Part shown: in pieces, positions 17,359 to 25,212 of the stretch
How the letters are laid out: the number at the start of each line of letters is the position of its first letter
How positions within the stretch are numbered: position 1 is the first letter of the stretch
NCBI RefSeq assembly: GCF_023169945.1
Contig: NZ_AP025591.1
Span: 6,184,501 to 6,248,500, forward strand
From: Anaeromyxobacter oryzae
GTDB lineage: Bacteria > Myxococcota > Myxococcia > Myxococcales > Anaeromyxobacteraceae
Direction: 5' to 3'
Length of the DNA: 64,000 bases
The notes under the pieces: model-generated
What the model saw: only the letters and a program-made list of their open reading frames with translations
The model's database searches: none
Told to the model about the DNA's origin: nothing
Translations under genes and position numbers: made by a program

Positions 17359-19424
17359 CGCCCCCTCCCGCCGCCGGCGCCACTGCGCGCCGGGACCCGG
17401 AGCTCGAGCGGAAGCAGGTCGTGACCGCGGAGCGAGCGGTCATCCTCGTCGGCAACCCGAACGTGGGGAAGAGCGTGCTGTTCGGCGCGCTCACCGGCAA
17501 GTACGTCACGGTCTCGAACTACCCCGGCACCACGGTCGAGGTGACGCGCGGGACGGCGACGATCGAGGGGCAGTCCTGGCACGTGATGGACACGCCGGGC
17601 ACGAACAACCTGCTCCCGATGTCGGAGGACGAGCAGGTCACCCGCGACATCCTCCTGTCCGAGCGCGGCTACGTCTGCCTCCAGGTCTGCGACGCGAAGA
17701 ACCTGCGCCGCGGCCTGCTCCTCGCGGCGCAGCTCGCCGAGGCCGAGATCCCCTTCGCGCTCGCGCTCAACATGGCGGACGAGGCCGAGAGCCGCGGCAT
17801 CGCCATCGACGAGGGGCGGCTCGCGAAGACGCTGCAGATCGACGTGGTCCGGACCGTCGCGGTGCAGCGGAAGGGGCTCGCGGCGCTGCAGGCGCGCCTC
17901 GGCTCCGCCCGGCCGTCGCCGTGGCGGCCGCGCTACGACGAGGCGATCGAGGCGGCCCTCGCCGAGATCGCGCCGCTCATGCCGGTCGGCGGCATCGGCG
18001 CGCGGGCGCTCGCGCTCATGGCGCTCGTGGGCGACGAGTCGCTCCGGACGCACCTCGCCGCCCACCTCGCCGAGGCCGATCTCGCCCGCCTCGACGCGGT
18101 CCGCCGGACGCTCGCGGCCCGGTATCCGGAGTCCCTCCGCTTCGTGGTCGCGCGCCAGCGCCTCGCGGCCGTCGACCGGCTCCACGACGCGGTCGTCACG
18201 CGGGGCATCGCGTCGGCCACGAGCGGGTTCGCGCGGAAGCTCGGGGCCTGGTCCACGCACCCGCTCTGGGGCATCCCGATCCTCGCCGTCGTCCTGTGGT
18301 TCGCCTACGAGTTCGTGGGCGTGCTCGGGGCCGGCAAGGCGGTGGACTTCCTCGAGCACACGGTCTTCGCGAACTACCTCGTCCCGTGGACCGACGCGCT
18401 CGTGCGTCACCTCACCCCCGCCGGCGCGGTCCAGGAGTTCCTCGTCGGTCCGCCGGGCGTCCCGTACACCGACCACGGCGGCTTCCTCGTGGGCCGGTAC
18501 GGGATCGTATCGATGGGCCTGTCGTACGCCGTCGCCATCGTGCTCCCGATCGTCACGACGTTCTTCATCGCGTTCTCGATCCTCGAGGACTCCGGCTACC
18601 TGCCGCGGCTCGCGGTGATGGTGAACAAGATCTTCAAGCGGATGGGCCTGAACGGGAAGGCCGTCCTGCCGATGGTGCTCGGGCTGGGCTGCGACACCAT
18701 GGCGACGATGACCGCCCGCATCATGGAGACGCGCAAGGAGCGGGTGATCGTGACGCTCCTGCTCGCCCTGGCCGTGCCGTGCTCGGCGCAGATGGCGGTG
18801 ATCCTCGCGATGACGTCCGGGCTGTCGCGAACCGCGAACCTCTGGTTCCTCGGGACGCTGCTCCTCGTCATCTTCCTCGTGGGCTGGCTCTCGGCGAAGG
18901 TGCTGCCCGGCCGGGGCTCGGACTTCATCCTCGAGCTGCCGCCGCTCCGCGTGCCGCAGGCGAGCAACATCGCCGTGAAGACGTCCGCGCGGATCGAGTG
19001 GTACCTGCGCGAGGCGCTCCCGCTCTTCGTCCTCGGCACGCTCATCCTGTACGTGCTCGACCGGTTCCACCTCCTCGGCGTGCTCGAGCGGGCGATGTCC
19101 CCGGTCGTCGTCGGGCTCCTGAACCTGCCGCCGCAGGCCGCGAGCGCGTTCATCCTCGGCTTCCTGCGCCGCGACTACGCCGCCGCCGGGCTGTTCCGGT
19201 ACTTCGAGCCGTACATGAAGGCGGGCACGATGACCTGGAACATGGAGATCCAGGTGGTGGTCGCGCTCGTGACGATCACGCTCTTCATCCCGTGCATCGC
19301 GAACTTCTTCATGATCCTGAAGGAGCGCGGCTGGAAGACGGGCGTCGCCATCGCGGCGTTCATCCTCCCGTTCTCGTTCGGCGTCGGGGCGGCGGTGAAC
19401 CAGCTGATGCGCCTCGCCCACTAG
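17355..19424 (+). CDS. feoB: Ferrous iron transporter FeoB
   Basis: 689 residues from GTG 17355 (GTGA overlap with fur). The N-terminal GTPase shows G1 GNPNVGKS, the G3 DTPGTNN and G4 NMAD. Then come a helical spacer (about 170-285) and a polytopic membrane part with the two Gate regions (SILEDSGYLPRLAVMVNK; LPMVLGLGCDTMATMTAR). It imports Fe(II) across the inner membrane, and works with FeoA, which here is fused to the regulator two genes on. Iron control comes from the fur promoter. Confidence 0.96.
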   Translation: MTPPPAAGATARRDPELERKQVVTAERAVILVGNPNVGKSVLFGALTGKYVTVSNYPGTTVEVTRGTATIEGQSWHVMDTPGTNNLLPMSEDEQVTRDILLSERGYVCLQVCDAKNLRRGLLLAAQLAEAEIPFALALNMADEAESRGIAIDEGRLAKTLQIDVVRTVAVQRKGLAALQARLGSARPSPWRPRYDEAIEAALAEIAPLMPVGGIGARALALMALVGDESLRTHLAAHLAEADLARLDAVRRTLAARYPESLRFVVARQRLAAVDRLHDAVVTRGIASATSGFARKLGAWSTHPLWGIPILAVVLWFAYEFVGVLGAGKAVDFLEHTVFANYLVPWTDALVRHLTPAGAVQEFLVGPPGVPYTDHGGFLVGRYGIVSMGLSYAVAIVLPIVTTFFIAFSILEDSGYLPRLAVMVNKIFKRMGLNGKAVLPMVLGLGCDTMATMTARIMETRKERVIVTLLLALAVPCSAQMAVILAMTSGLSRTANLWFLGTLLLVIFLVGWLSAKVLPGRGSDFILELPPLRVPQASNIAVKTSARIEWYLREALPLFVLGTLILYVLDRFHLLGVLERAMSPVVVGLLNLPPQAASAFILGFLRRDYAAAGLFRYFEPYMKAGTMTWNMEIQVVVALVTITLFIPCIANFFMILKERGWKTGVAIAAFILPFSFGVGAAVNQLMRLAH

Positions 19425-19434
19425 GAGCGCCGCC

Positions 19435-19653
19435 TTGCCCGCCGTCGTCGACCGCAACGAGAGGTGCCCGCTCTGCGGGCTCGAGTTCTCCGCCGAGGGA
19501 CAGGGCTGCCGCCCGAGCTGCCCGATGTCGAAGGGCTGCAAGGTCCTGTGCTGTCCCGGGTGCGGCTACAGCTTCCCGCAGGAGACCGGCCTCGCCGGAC
19601 GGCTGCGGCAGCTCTTCGATCGCATGAAGAAGGAGAGGGGAGTCACGCCGTGA
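19435..19653 (+). CDS. Small Cys-rich protein between feoB and the DtxR-FeoA gene
   Basis: 72 residues from TTG 19435, with AGGAG seven bases upstream, 11 bases after feoB. Nine cysteines lie in the first 45 residues: CPLCG, GCRPSCPMSKGC, CCPGCGYSF. These are likely zinc or iron-sulfur ligands. The C-terminal part is a basic amphipathic helix (LAGRLRQLFDRMKKERG). Position suggests a FeoC-like accessory, but it lacks the FeoC winged helix as far as I can see. The stop overlaps the next GTG. Confidence 0.85.
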   Translation: MPAVVDRNERCPLCGLEFSAEGQGCRPSCPMSKGCKVLCCPGCGYSFPQETGLAGRLRQLFDRMKKERGVTP

Positions 19654-20324
19654 GCGACCTCACGCAGCGCAAGGAAGAGATCCTCGAGGCGGTGTTCACC
19701 GAGCGGGAGGCGGGGCGGGACGGGATCGGTGACGTCCTCCTCGCGGCGAGCCGGGAGCTGACCGCCGGCGCGGCGCCGGTCGACCTGGAGGCGCTCGCGA
19801 AGGACGGGCTCGCGACGCTCTCCGACGGTCGGGTCGCGCTCACCGCCGACGGTGAGAAGCGTGCGCGGGACATCGTCCGCCGTCACCGGCTCACCGAGCG
19901 GCTCTTCCGTGACCTCCTCGACGTGGGGGAGCGGGTGATGGAGGAGCAGGCCTGCGCCCTCGAGCACATCCTCTCGGTCGAGGCGACCGACTCGGTCTGC
20001 ACGCTACTCGGCCACCCTCCGACCTGCCCGCACGGGAAGCCGATCCCTCCCGGCCCGTGCTGCGGCGCGTACCAGAAGACGCTCCGGCCCCTCGTCACCG
20101 GGCTGCCGGCGTTCACGCTCGGCGCCACCGGCCGCATCGTGTTCATCGCGCCCAAGTTCCACGACCGCATGGACCGGCTCGCGGCGCTCGGGGTCATCCC
20201 GGGCAGCACGATCCGCCTCCATCAGCGCTCGCCCTCGTTCGTCATCGAGGTCGGCGAGACCACCATCGCCCTCGATCCCGAGATCGCGGGCGAGATCTAC
20301 GTGAAGCCCGTCGAGGCGAGATAG
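19650..20324 (+). CDS. DtxR-family metalloregulator fused to FeoA domain
   Basis: 224 residues from GTG 19650. The N-terminal 65 residues are a winged-helix region, followed by the metal-binding/dimerisation segment with VMEEQACALEHILS and the diagnostic GHPPTCPHGKPIPPG. The final 75 residues form the FeoA/SH3 domain (RMDRLAALGVIPGSTIRLHQ; FVIEVGETTIALDPEIAGEIYV). Either an iron-responsive repressor, a source of FeoA function for the FeoB upstream, or both; no separate feoA is present here. Translationally coupled to the Cys-rich gene. Confidence 0.92.
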   Translation: MSDLTQRKEEILEAVFTEREAGRDGIGDVLLAASRELTAGAAPVDLEALAKDGLATLSDGRVALTADGEKRARDIVRRHRLTERLFRDLLDVGERVMEEQACALEHILSVEATDSVCTLLGHPPTCPHGKPIPPGPCCGAYQKTLRPLVTGLPAFTLGATGRIVFIAPKFHDRMDRLAALGVIPGSTIRLHQRSPSFVIEVGETTIALDPEIAGEIYVKPVEAR

Positions 20325-20412
20325 CGCCTCGACATCCGGTCGACGCGGGGTCGCGTCGGCCAAGCCGTGCACCCGGGGGAGCGCCGAGGAGTGGGTCCGT
20401 CCGGATCCAAGT

Positions 20413-20427
20413 TGAGAATGACAATCA
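20413..20427 (+). promoter_or_regulatory. Second Fur box, ahead of the porin operon
   Basis: TGAGAATGACAATCA is a 7-1-7 element sharing TGAGAAT and ATCA with the fur promoter site. It overlaps an in-frame ATG at 20418, so the true porin start is probably ATG 20442. No convincing -35/-10 pair is visible around it. Confidence 0.65.
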
Positions 20428-20441
20428 AGATCACCGAGACC

Positions 20442-21869
20442 ATGCTGCTCACCGCCCTGCTCGCGACCGCGGCGCCCGCGCTCGCGCGGGACCTTGCCCA
20501 GCAGGCCCCGGCATCCGGGGACGAGGCCACGCCCGCGACGAAGCCGGACGAGACCGCGAAGAAGCCGGACGAGACCGCGAAGAAGCCGGACGAGACCGCG
20601 AAGAAGCCGGACGAGACCGCGAAGAAGCCGGACGAGACCGCGAAGAAGCCGGACGAGACCGCGAAGAAGCCCGAGGAGGCCGCGTCGAAGGAGGAGGTCC
20701 GCACGCTCGCCGAGGAGCTGCGGCGGCTGAAGCTCGAGATCGGGCTGCGCGACGTGGAGTACCAGTCGTTCGGCGGCATGGGGCCCGCCGCATCCAAGGT
20801 CTACTTCGCGCCGAAGGGGCTCTCCATCGGCGGCTACGGGGAGGTCACGTACCGGAACTTCACCCACGACGTGGCGAGCGACCAGACCGACCTCCTCCGC
20901 GCCGTCCTCTACGCGGGCTACCGCTTCAACGAGCGGATCGTCTTCAACTCGGAGATCGAGTTCGAGCACGCCGGGCGCGAGGTCTCGGTCGAGTTCGCCT
21001 ACCTCGACTTCCTGTTCACGGACGCGCTGCGCCTCCGGGTGGGGAACGTGCTCGTCCCCATCGGCTTCGTGAACCAGATGCACGAGCCGCCGTTCTTCAA
21101 CGGCGTCTTCCGCCCCGACGTCGAGCAGTACCTGATCCCGACGACCTGGAGCGAGAACGGCGTCGGGGTGCACGGCGAGATCGCCGGCCTCCGCTACAAG
21201 GCGTTCCTCCTGAACGGCCTCGACGTCTTCCGCGACGCGGGCGACGAGCCAGTCGAGGCGGCGTCGTGGCTCCGCGAGAGCCGCACCGGCGGCGCCGAGT
21301 CGCGCGCCGCGACCGCGGCGGGCGTCCTCTCCCTCGAGTACGCGGCCGGACCGGCGACGGTCGGCGGCGCGGTCTACTACGGGCGCGCCGACCAGCGCCG
21401 GATCCCGGGGGTGAAGGCCGAGGTCGGCATGGCGGAGCTGCACGGCCAGCTCGCGTGGCGCGGTGCGACGGCGCGGGTCCTCGGCGTGGTGGGCACGCTC
21501 GGAGACGCGGCGGCCGTGAACGCGAACCTGGTGAACGGGGCGGGCGGTATCGGCCTCGCGCCGGACGAGGGGCTGGGCTCGCGCGTCCAGGGCGGCTACG
21601 CCGAGCTCGCGTACGACGTCCTCTCGCTCTTCGCGCCCGGCGGCGAGTCGTCGCTGTCGCCGTTCGCGCGCGTGGAGCGGTACGACCTGAACGCGCGGGT
21701 GCCTGCGGGGTACGTGCGGAACGGCGCCGTCGACCGGACGGTCGTCACGGCGGGGCTCACCTACAAGCCGATCCCGACGGTGGTCGTGAAGACGGACTGG
21801 CAGCGCAAGGACCCGCGGACCGGCGACACGACGGACCAGGTGAACGTCGGCGCGGGGTTCGTCTTCTAG
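20442..21869 (+). CDS. Outer-membrane porin (OprP/OprO-like beta barrel) with KPDETAK repeats
   Basis: 475 residues from ATG 20442. A signal peptide (MLLTALLATAAPALA) leads to a periplasmic linker of six identical 7-residue KPDETAK repeats and a short coiled coil (VRTLAEELRRLKLEI). The rest alternates aromatic and polar residues as in beta barrels (GGYGEVTYRNF, RFNERIVFNSEIEFEHA, RLRVGNVLVPIGFVNQMHEPPFF) and ends in Phe (GAGFVF), the usual BamA signal. It should admit a small solute; with the Fur box and feo neighbours, an iron species is the likely cargo (inference). Confidence 0.85.
   Translation: MLLTALLATAAPALARDLAQQAPASGDEATPATKPDETAKKPDETAKKPDETAKKPDETAKKPDETAKKPDETAKKPEEAASKEEVRTLAEELRRLKLEIGLRDVEYQSFGGMGPAASKVYFAPKGLSIGGYGEVTYRNFTHDVASDQTDLLRAVLYAGYRFNERIVFNSEIEFEHAGREVSVEFAYLDFLFTDALRLRVGNVLVPIGFVNQMHEPPFFNGVFRPDVEQYLIPTTWSENGVGVHGEIAGLRYKAFLLNGLDVFRDAGDEPVEAASWLRESRTGGAESRAATAAGVLSLEYAAGPATVGGAVYYGRADQRRIPGVKAEVGMAELHGQLAWRGATARVLGVVGTLGDAAAVNANLVNGAGGIGLAPDEGLGSRVQGGYAELAYDVLSLFAPGGESSLSPFARVERYDLNARVPAGYVRNGAVDRTVVTAGLTYKPIPTVVVKTDWQRKDPRTGDTTDQVNVGAGFVF
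20544..20669 (+). repeat. Six perfect tandem 21-bp units in the porin linker
   Basis: Six identical copies of a 21-base unit starting CCGGACGAGACC encode PDETAKK repeats. No base differs between copies, a sign of recent slippage or gene conversion. Copy number probably varies between strains. Confidence 0.97.
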
Positions 21870-21878
21870 GAGGACGCG

Positions 21879-22424
21879 ATGCGGAAGGCGGTTCACAGGG
21901 CCGTCGTCGGGGTGGCGCTCGTCGCCGCGACGGCGGCCTCCGCCGCGGAGGCGCCGCGGAAGGACGAGGCCGTGGTGCGATCGCTCTTCCCGGACGCCGA
22001 GCGGATCGAGACGAAGGACGTGATCCTCACCGACGCGATGGTGGCGCGCATCGAGCCGCTCGCGCGCGCCCGCGTGAAGGAGCGGCTCGTCACCTTCTAC
22101 ACGGCGAGGAAGGGCGCCGCGGCGCTCGGGTACGCGGTCATCCACAGCCACGTGGTGCGCACCAAGCGCGAGACCTTCGCCATCGCGTTCGAGCCGGACG
22201 GGAGGATCCGGAAGATCACGGTCCTCTCCTTCCTCGAGCCCGAGGAGTACAAGCCGAGCGAGCGGTGGCTCCGGCAGTTCGACGGGAAGGGCCCCAAGGA
22301 CCGGCTCGCCGTCGGCGACGACCTCGCGCCGATCAGCGGCGCCACGCTCACGGCCCGCGGCATCGCGGAGGAGTCGCGCTGGCTCCTCCAGGCCCTCCGG
22401 GAGGCGGTCGAGGTGAAGCCATGA
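21879..22424 (+). CDS. Periplasmic FMN-binding-domain protein (covalently flavinylated)
   Basis: 181 residues. A signal peptide ends at ASAAEA. The FMN-binding domain has the ApbE target motif DDLAPISGAT at 147-156, so FMN should be linked to Thr156. The domain is shared with NqrC, RnfG and many extracytoplasmic redox carriers. It starts nine bases after the porin stop with AGGAG upstream and its own stop overlaps the next ATG. An electron carrier outside the cytoplasmic membrane is the expected role. Confidence 0.9.
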   Translation: MRKAVHRAVVGVALVAATAASAAEAPRKDEAVVRSLFPDAERIETKDVILTDAMVARIEPLARARVKERLVTFYTARKGAAALGYAVIHSHVVRTKRETFAIAFEPDGRIRKITVLSFLEPEEYKPSERWLRQFDGKGPKDRLAVGDDLAPISGATLTARGIAEESRWLLQALREAVEVKP

Positions 22425-22927
22425 GGTTCCTCGTGCAGCCCACGCCGGAGGCGCTCGCGCGGGCGCGCCCGCCGGTCCGCGCCTTCCTCGTCTTCGCCGC
22501 CCTCGCGCTCGCGGGGCTCGCCGTGCAGCGGATCGCGAACGGCGGGCTCACCGCCTCCGGCGTCGAGGGGTTCTACCTCGCGGGCGGCGACCCGCTGCCA
22601 GCCGCGGCGCTCTGGGAGGAGGTCCACACCGGCGCGTTCCTCTACGGGTTCGTGCTCCTCGTGCTCGGCTCGCTCCTCGCCGTGTCGCCGGTGCCGGCCT
22701 GGGTGCGAGGCCCGGGCTTCACCGCGGTCGTCGCCGCGACGCTCGCGGACCTGTTCGCCCCGTTCGCGGTGGTGCGCCTGCACGGCGCGGGCGGGCTGCG
22801 CGTCGCCACGTCCGTCGCCGCGCTGGTCGGCGTCGCCGCGCTCGTCGCCGTCGCCTGGGTCGCGTACGGCAGGCCCCGAGCCGCGCGCGGCCGGCACCAC
22901 CGGCACGCGCACCGGAGGCCGGCATGA
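22421..22927 (+). CDS. Four-helix membrane protein with His-rich tail
   Basis: 168 residues from ATG 22421 (ATGA overlap). Four hydrophobic helices at about 22-40, 66-88, 93-114 and 122-145. The motif GVEGFYLAGG precedes helix 2, which begins with EEVHTGAF (a membrane-edge His). The C-terminal tail HHRHAHRR could bind metal. The next gene has the same layout and motif, so the two are probably related by duplication. May carry electrons or iron to or from the flavoprotein; no named family recognised. Confidence 0.8.
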   Translation: MRFLVQPTPEALARARPPVRAFLVFAALALAGLAVQRIANGGLTASGVEGFYLAGGDPLPAAALWEEVHTGAFLYGFVLLVLGSLLAVSPVPAWVRGPGFTAVVAATLADLFAPFAVVRLHGAGGLRVATSVAALVGVAALVAVAWVAYGRPRAARGRHHRHAHRRPA

Positions 22928-23457
22928 CCGATCCGCGCCTCGCGCCTCACCGCGGCCCCGCGCTCGCGTTCGCGCTGTACCTGCTCGTGTCCGCCGCGAG
23001 CGGGGCGATCCTGTTCCTGCTCAAGCTCGGCGCCCGGACGCAGGGCGTCGCCGAGTTCTACCTCGGGTCCGAGGCGCGCTTCGCGGCCCCGAAGACGCTC
23101 GGCGGGATCCTCGAGGTCGCGCTGCCGCACCTCGTCGCGCTGCCGCTCGTGCTGTTCGCGGCGAGCCACGTCGTCGGGTTCGCGCGCGCCGTCGCGCCCC
23201 GCGCGTTCTCCTGGCTCGTCGGGCTCTCCTTCGGCAGCGCGCTCGCCGGCGTCGCCGCCGGCTTCGGCGTGCGGTTCTTCTCGCCGGGGATGGCGTGGGT
23301 GAAGCTCGGCGCCTTCGTCGCGCTCGAGCTCGCGCTCCTCGGCTGGGCCGCCCTCCTCGCAGCGATCTTCGGGCCGGTCCGGCAGGCGACGAGCGCGCGC
23401 GGAGCGCTCCGGCGAGTCGCGCGCGCCGACGTCCCGGACGCGCGGCGCGCGAGCTAG
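22924..23457 (+). CDS. Second four-helix membrane protein of the iron module
   Basis: 177 residues from ATG 22924 (ATGA overlap). Four hydrophobic helices with GVAEFYLGSE after the first and His in LPHLVALPLVLFAASHVV in the second; the pattern mirrors the preceding gene. Two intramembrane His (LPH, SHV) could ligate haem or iron. The C-terminus is basic. The stop TAG overlaps the stop of apbE in a shared CTAG. Likely partner of the upstream membrane protein in one complex (inference). Confidence 0.8.
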   Translation: MTDPRLAPHRGPALAFALYLLVSAASGAILFLLKLGARTQGVAEFYLGSEARFAAPKTLGGILEVALPHLVALPLVLFAASHVVGFARAVAPRAFSWLVGLSFGSALAGVAAGFGVRFFSPGMAWVKLGAFVALELALLGWAALLAAIFGPVRQATSARGALRRVARADVPDARRAS

Positions 23458-24497
23458 CGGGGCGCCGCGCCTGACCGCGCCGCGTCCGGCGCGGTCCGCA
23501 GCCGCGCGCGGAGGGCGTCCGATGCGATCACGCCGCCGTCTCCAGTCACCACGACCGCGGCGGCGCCCCACGCCTCGGCGCGAGCGATGCCGGCGGCGCC
23601 GCCCTCGATGAACACCGCCTTCCCGAGGATCTCCGCGTCTACCGCCGTGCGGGCGAGGATGGTCGCCGCGCGGCTCGCGGGCGCGGGCCGGCAGGTGCGC
23701 GGGTCGATGACGTGGTGGTAGCGCGTCCCGCCGGCGTCGAACGCGTGCTCGTAGTCTCCCGTGGTGGAGAACGCGCGGTCCGAGACGTCGAGCGCCGCCA
23801 TCGCGTCGAGCGGCCCGCCGCGCGGATCGCGGATCGCGACGTGCCACGGCTCCTCCCCGCGCCGGCCCGCCGCGTAGAGATCGCCGCCCGCCTGGAGCAG
23901 GAAGTCCCGGTAGCCCAGGAACCGGAGCGTCCGCGCGGCGGCGTCGAGCGCCCAGCCCTTCGCGAGCCCGCCGAGGCCGACGCGCATCCCGGCCCGCGCG
24001 AGCCTCGCCTCGCAGCCGCGGCCGGCGCGCGGCCGCAGCTCGAGACCGCGGTGATCGACGAGCGGGCAGCGGGCGCGGAGCAGCGCGTCGGGGGGCGGCG
24101 CCGCCGCCGTCCCATCGAAGCGCCACAGGTCGGAGAGCGCCGCCCAGGTCGGGTCGAAGAGGCCGCCGGTCCGCTCCGCGCCCGCCTTCGCGAGCGCGAG
24201 CGCCTCGCAGAGCTCGCCGGGGAGCGCGACCCAGCCTCGTCCCGCGCGCGCGTTCAGGGTGGAGAGGGGCGAGTCGGGGCGCCACTCGTTCATCGTCGCG
24301 TCGACCCTTGCGAACACGCCGAACGCCGCCTCGATCCCCGGCGCGGCGCGGGAGGGCTCGGCCGTCACGATGGTGACCGTCGCGACCGAGCCCATGGCCG
24401 GACGGGTCTCCGTCACGAGGGCGACCGGGCCCACGGCGAGCGCCAGAGCGGCGAGGACGGCCGTCACGGCCCGGTCCTTAAGCTCAAAACACAGCAT
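23454..24497 (-). CDS. apbE: ApbE-type FAD:protein FMN transferase
   Basis: 347 residues from ATG 24497; GTG 24467 preceded by AAGGA is a good alternative that puts a hydrophobic signal segment first. Family features: AMGSVATVTI, AFGVFARVDATMNEW, GGLAKGWALDAA, GGDLYAAG, HHVIDPRTCRPA and the late Mg-binding region VDAEILGKAVF. It should transfer FMN from FAD to the Thr of DxxSGAT motifs, such as that of the protein at 21879. Convergent with the membrane gene, so co-function is by neighbourhood not operon. Confidence 0.92.
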   Translation of the reverse strand: MLCFELKDRAVTAVLAALALAVGPVALVTETRPAMGSVATVTIVTAEPSRAAPGIEAAFGVFARVDATMNEWRPDSPLSTLNARAGRGWVALPGELCEALALAKAGAERTGGLFDPTWAALSDLWRFDGTAAAPPPDALLRARCPLVDHRGLELRPRAGRGCEARLARAGMRVGLGGLAKGWALDAAARTLRFLGYRDFLLQAGGDLYAAGRRGEEPWHVAIRDPRGGPLDAMAALDVSDRAFSTTGDYEHAFDAGGTRYHHVIDPRTCRPAPASRAATILARTAVDAEILGKAVFIEGGAAGIARAEAWGAAAVVVTGDGGVIASDALRARLRTAPDAARSGAAPR

Positions 24498-24543
24498 TTC
24501 CAAGTGAGTTCACGCCCGGGACGACGCACCGTCGCGCGTCAGG

Positions 24544-24590
24544 TTGACGCGGCTCGTTCAAGTGGCTAGATCCCGTTCAATCGATGAACG
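24544..24590 (+). promoter_or_regulatory. tetR promoter and palindromic operator
   Basis: TTGACG (24544-24549), 17 bases, TAGATC (24567-24572) form a promoter. CGTTCAATCGATGAACG (24574-24590) is a palindrome with half-site CGTTCA lying over the likely start point; an extra CGTTCAA occurs at 24555 between -35 and -10. Expected binding site for the TetR protein encoded just downstream. Confidence 0.65.
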
Positions 24591-24603
24591 GAGATTCATC
24601 AAG

Positions 24604-25212
24604 ATGACGACCGCTTCAGCCGGCGTAACCCGCCTCAGGGATCGGCTCCGCGAGGAGACCGCGAAGGCGATCCTCGCCGCCGCCGAGGAGGTGTTCGCCG
24701 AGGACGGCCTGCACGCCGCGCGCGTCGAGCAGATCGCGGCGCGGGCCGGCGTGGCGGTCGGCACGGTCTACAACCACTTCTCGGACAAGGAGGGGCTCCT
24801 CGGCGCGCTCTCCCGGACGCGGTGCGAGGCGCTGCTCGACCGCGCCGACGCCGCGCTCGCGGCCGCCGACGGCCGCCCGATCGAGGAGCAGGTCCGCGCC
24901 TTCCTCGACGCGCTCGTCGAGCACGCCCGCGCCCACGGCCGGTTCCTCTCTGCGCTGGTGCAGGCCGGGGAGGGGCCCGCCCGGATGCGGCCCTCGTCGA
25001 CGCTCCTCGACGAGCTGCAGGCGCGCGCGCAGCGCGTCGTCGAGCGCGGGCTCGCGTCCGGCGAGCTGCGTGACGACGGCGCGAGGCTGTTCGCGGCGGG
25101 GCTCGTCGGGATCGCGCGGGCGTCCATCCTCCTCGCGCTCCAGGGCCGGGGCTCGTTCGACGCCTACGCGCCCGCGGTGGTGGAGCTGTTCCTCCGGGGA
25201 GCGCGCGCGTGA
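24604..25212 (+). CDS. TetR-family repressor of the adjacent efflux genes
   Basis: 202 residues from ATG 24604 after ACGGAG. The N-terminal helix-turn-helix is typical (AILAAAEEVFAEDGLHAARV, IAARAGVAVGTVYNHFSDKE). The C-terminal ligand domain is helical and diverse. The stop overlaps the GTG of the MFS gene, making a tetR-emrB-emrA operon, most likely autoregulated through the palindrome at 24574 and induced by a substrate of the pump. Confidence 0.93.
   Translation: MTTASAGVTRLRDRLREETAKAILAAAEEVFAEDGLHAARVEQIAARAGVAVGTVYNHFSDKEGLLGALSRTRCEALLDRADAALAAADGRPIEEQVRAFLDALVEHARAHGRFLSALVQAGEGPARMRPSSTLLDELQARAQRVVERGLASGELRDDGARLFAAGLVGIARASILLALQGRGSFDAYAPAVVELFLRGARA

Noticed and set aside
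20544..20669. CRISPR-like repeat array
   Set aside because: Units are contiguous with no spacers, in frame, and encode PDETAKK; it is a coding tandem repeat.
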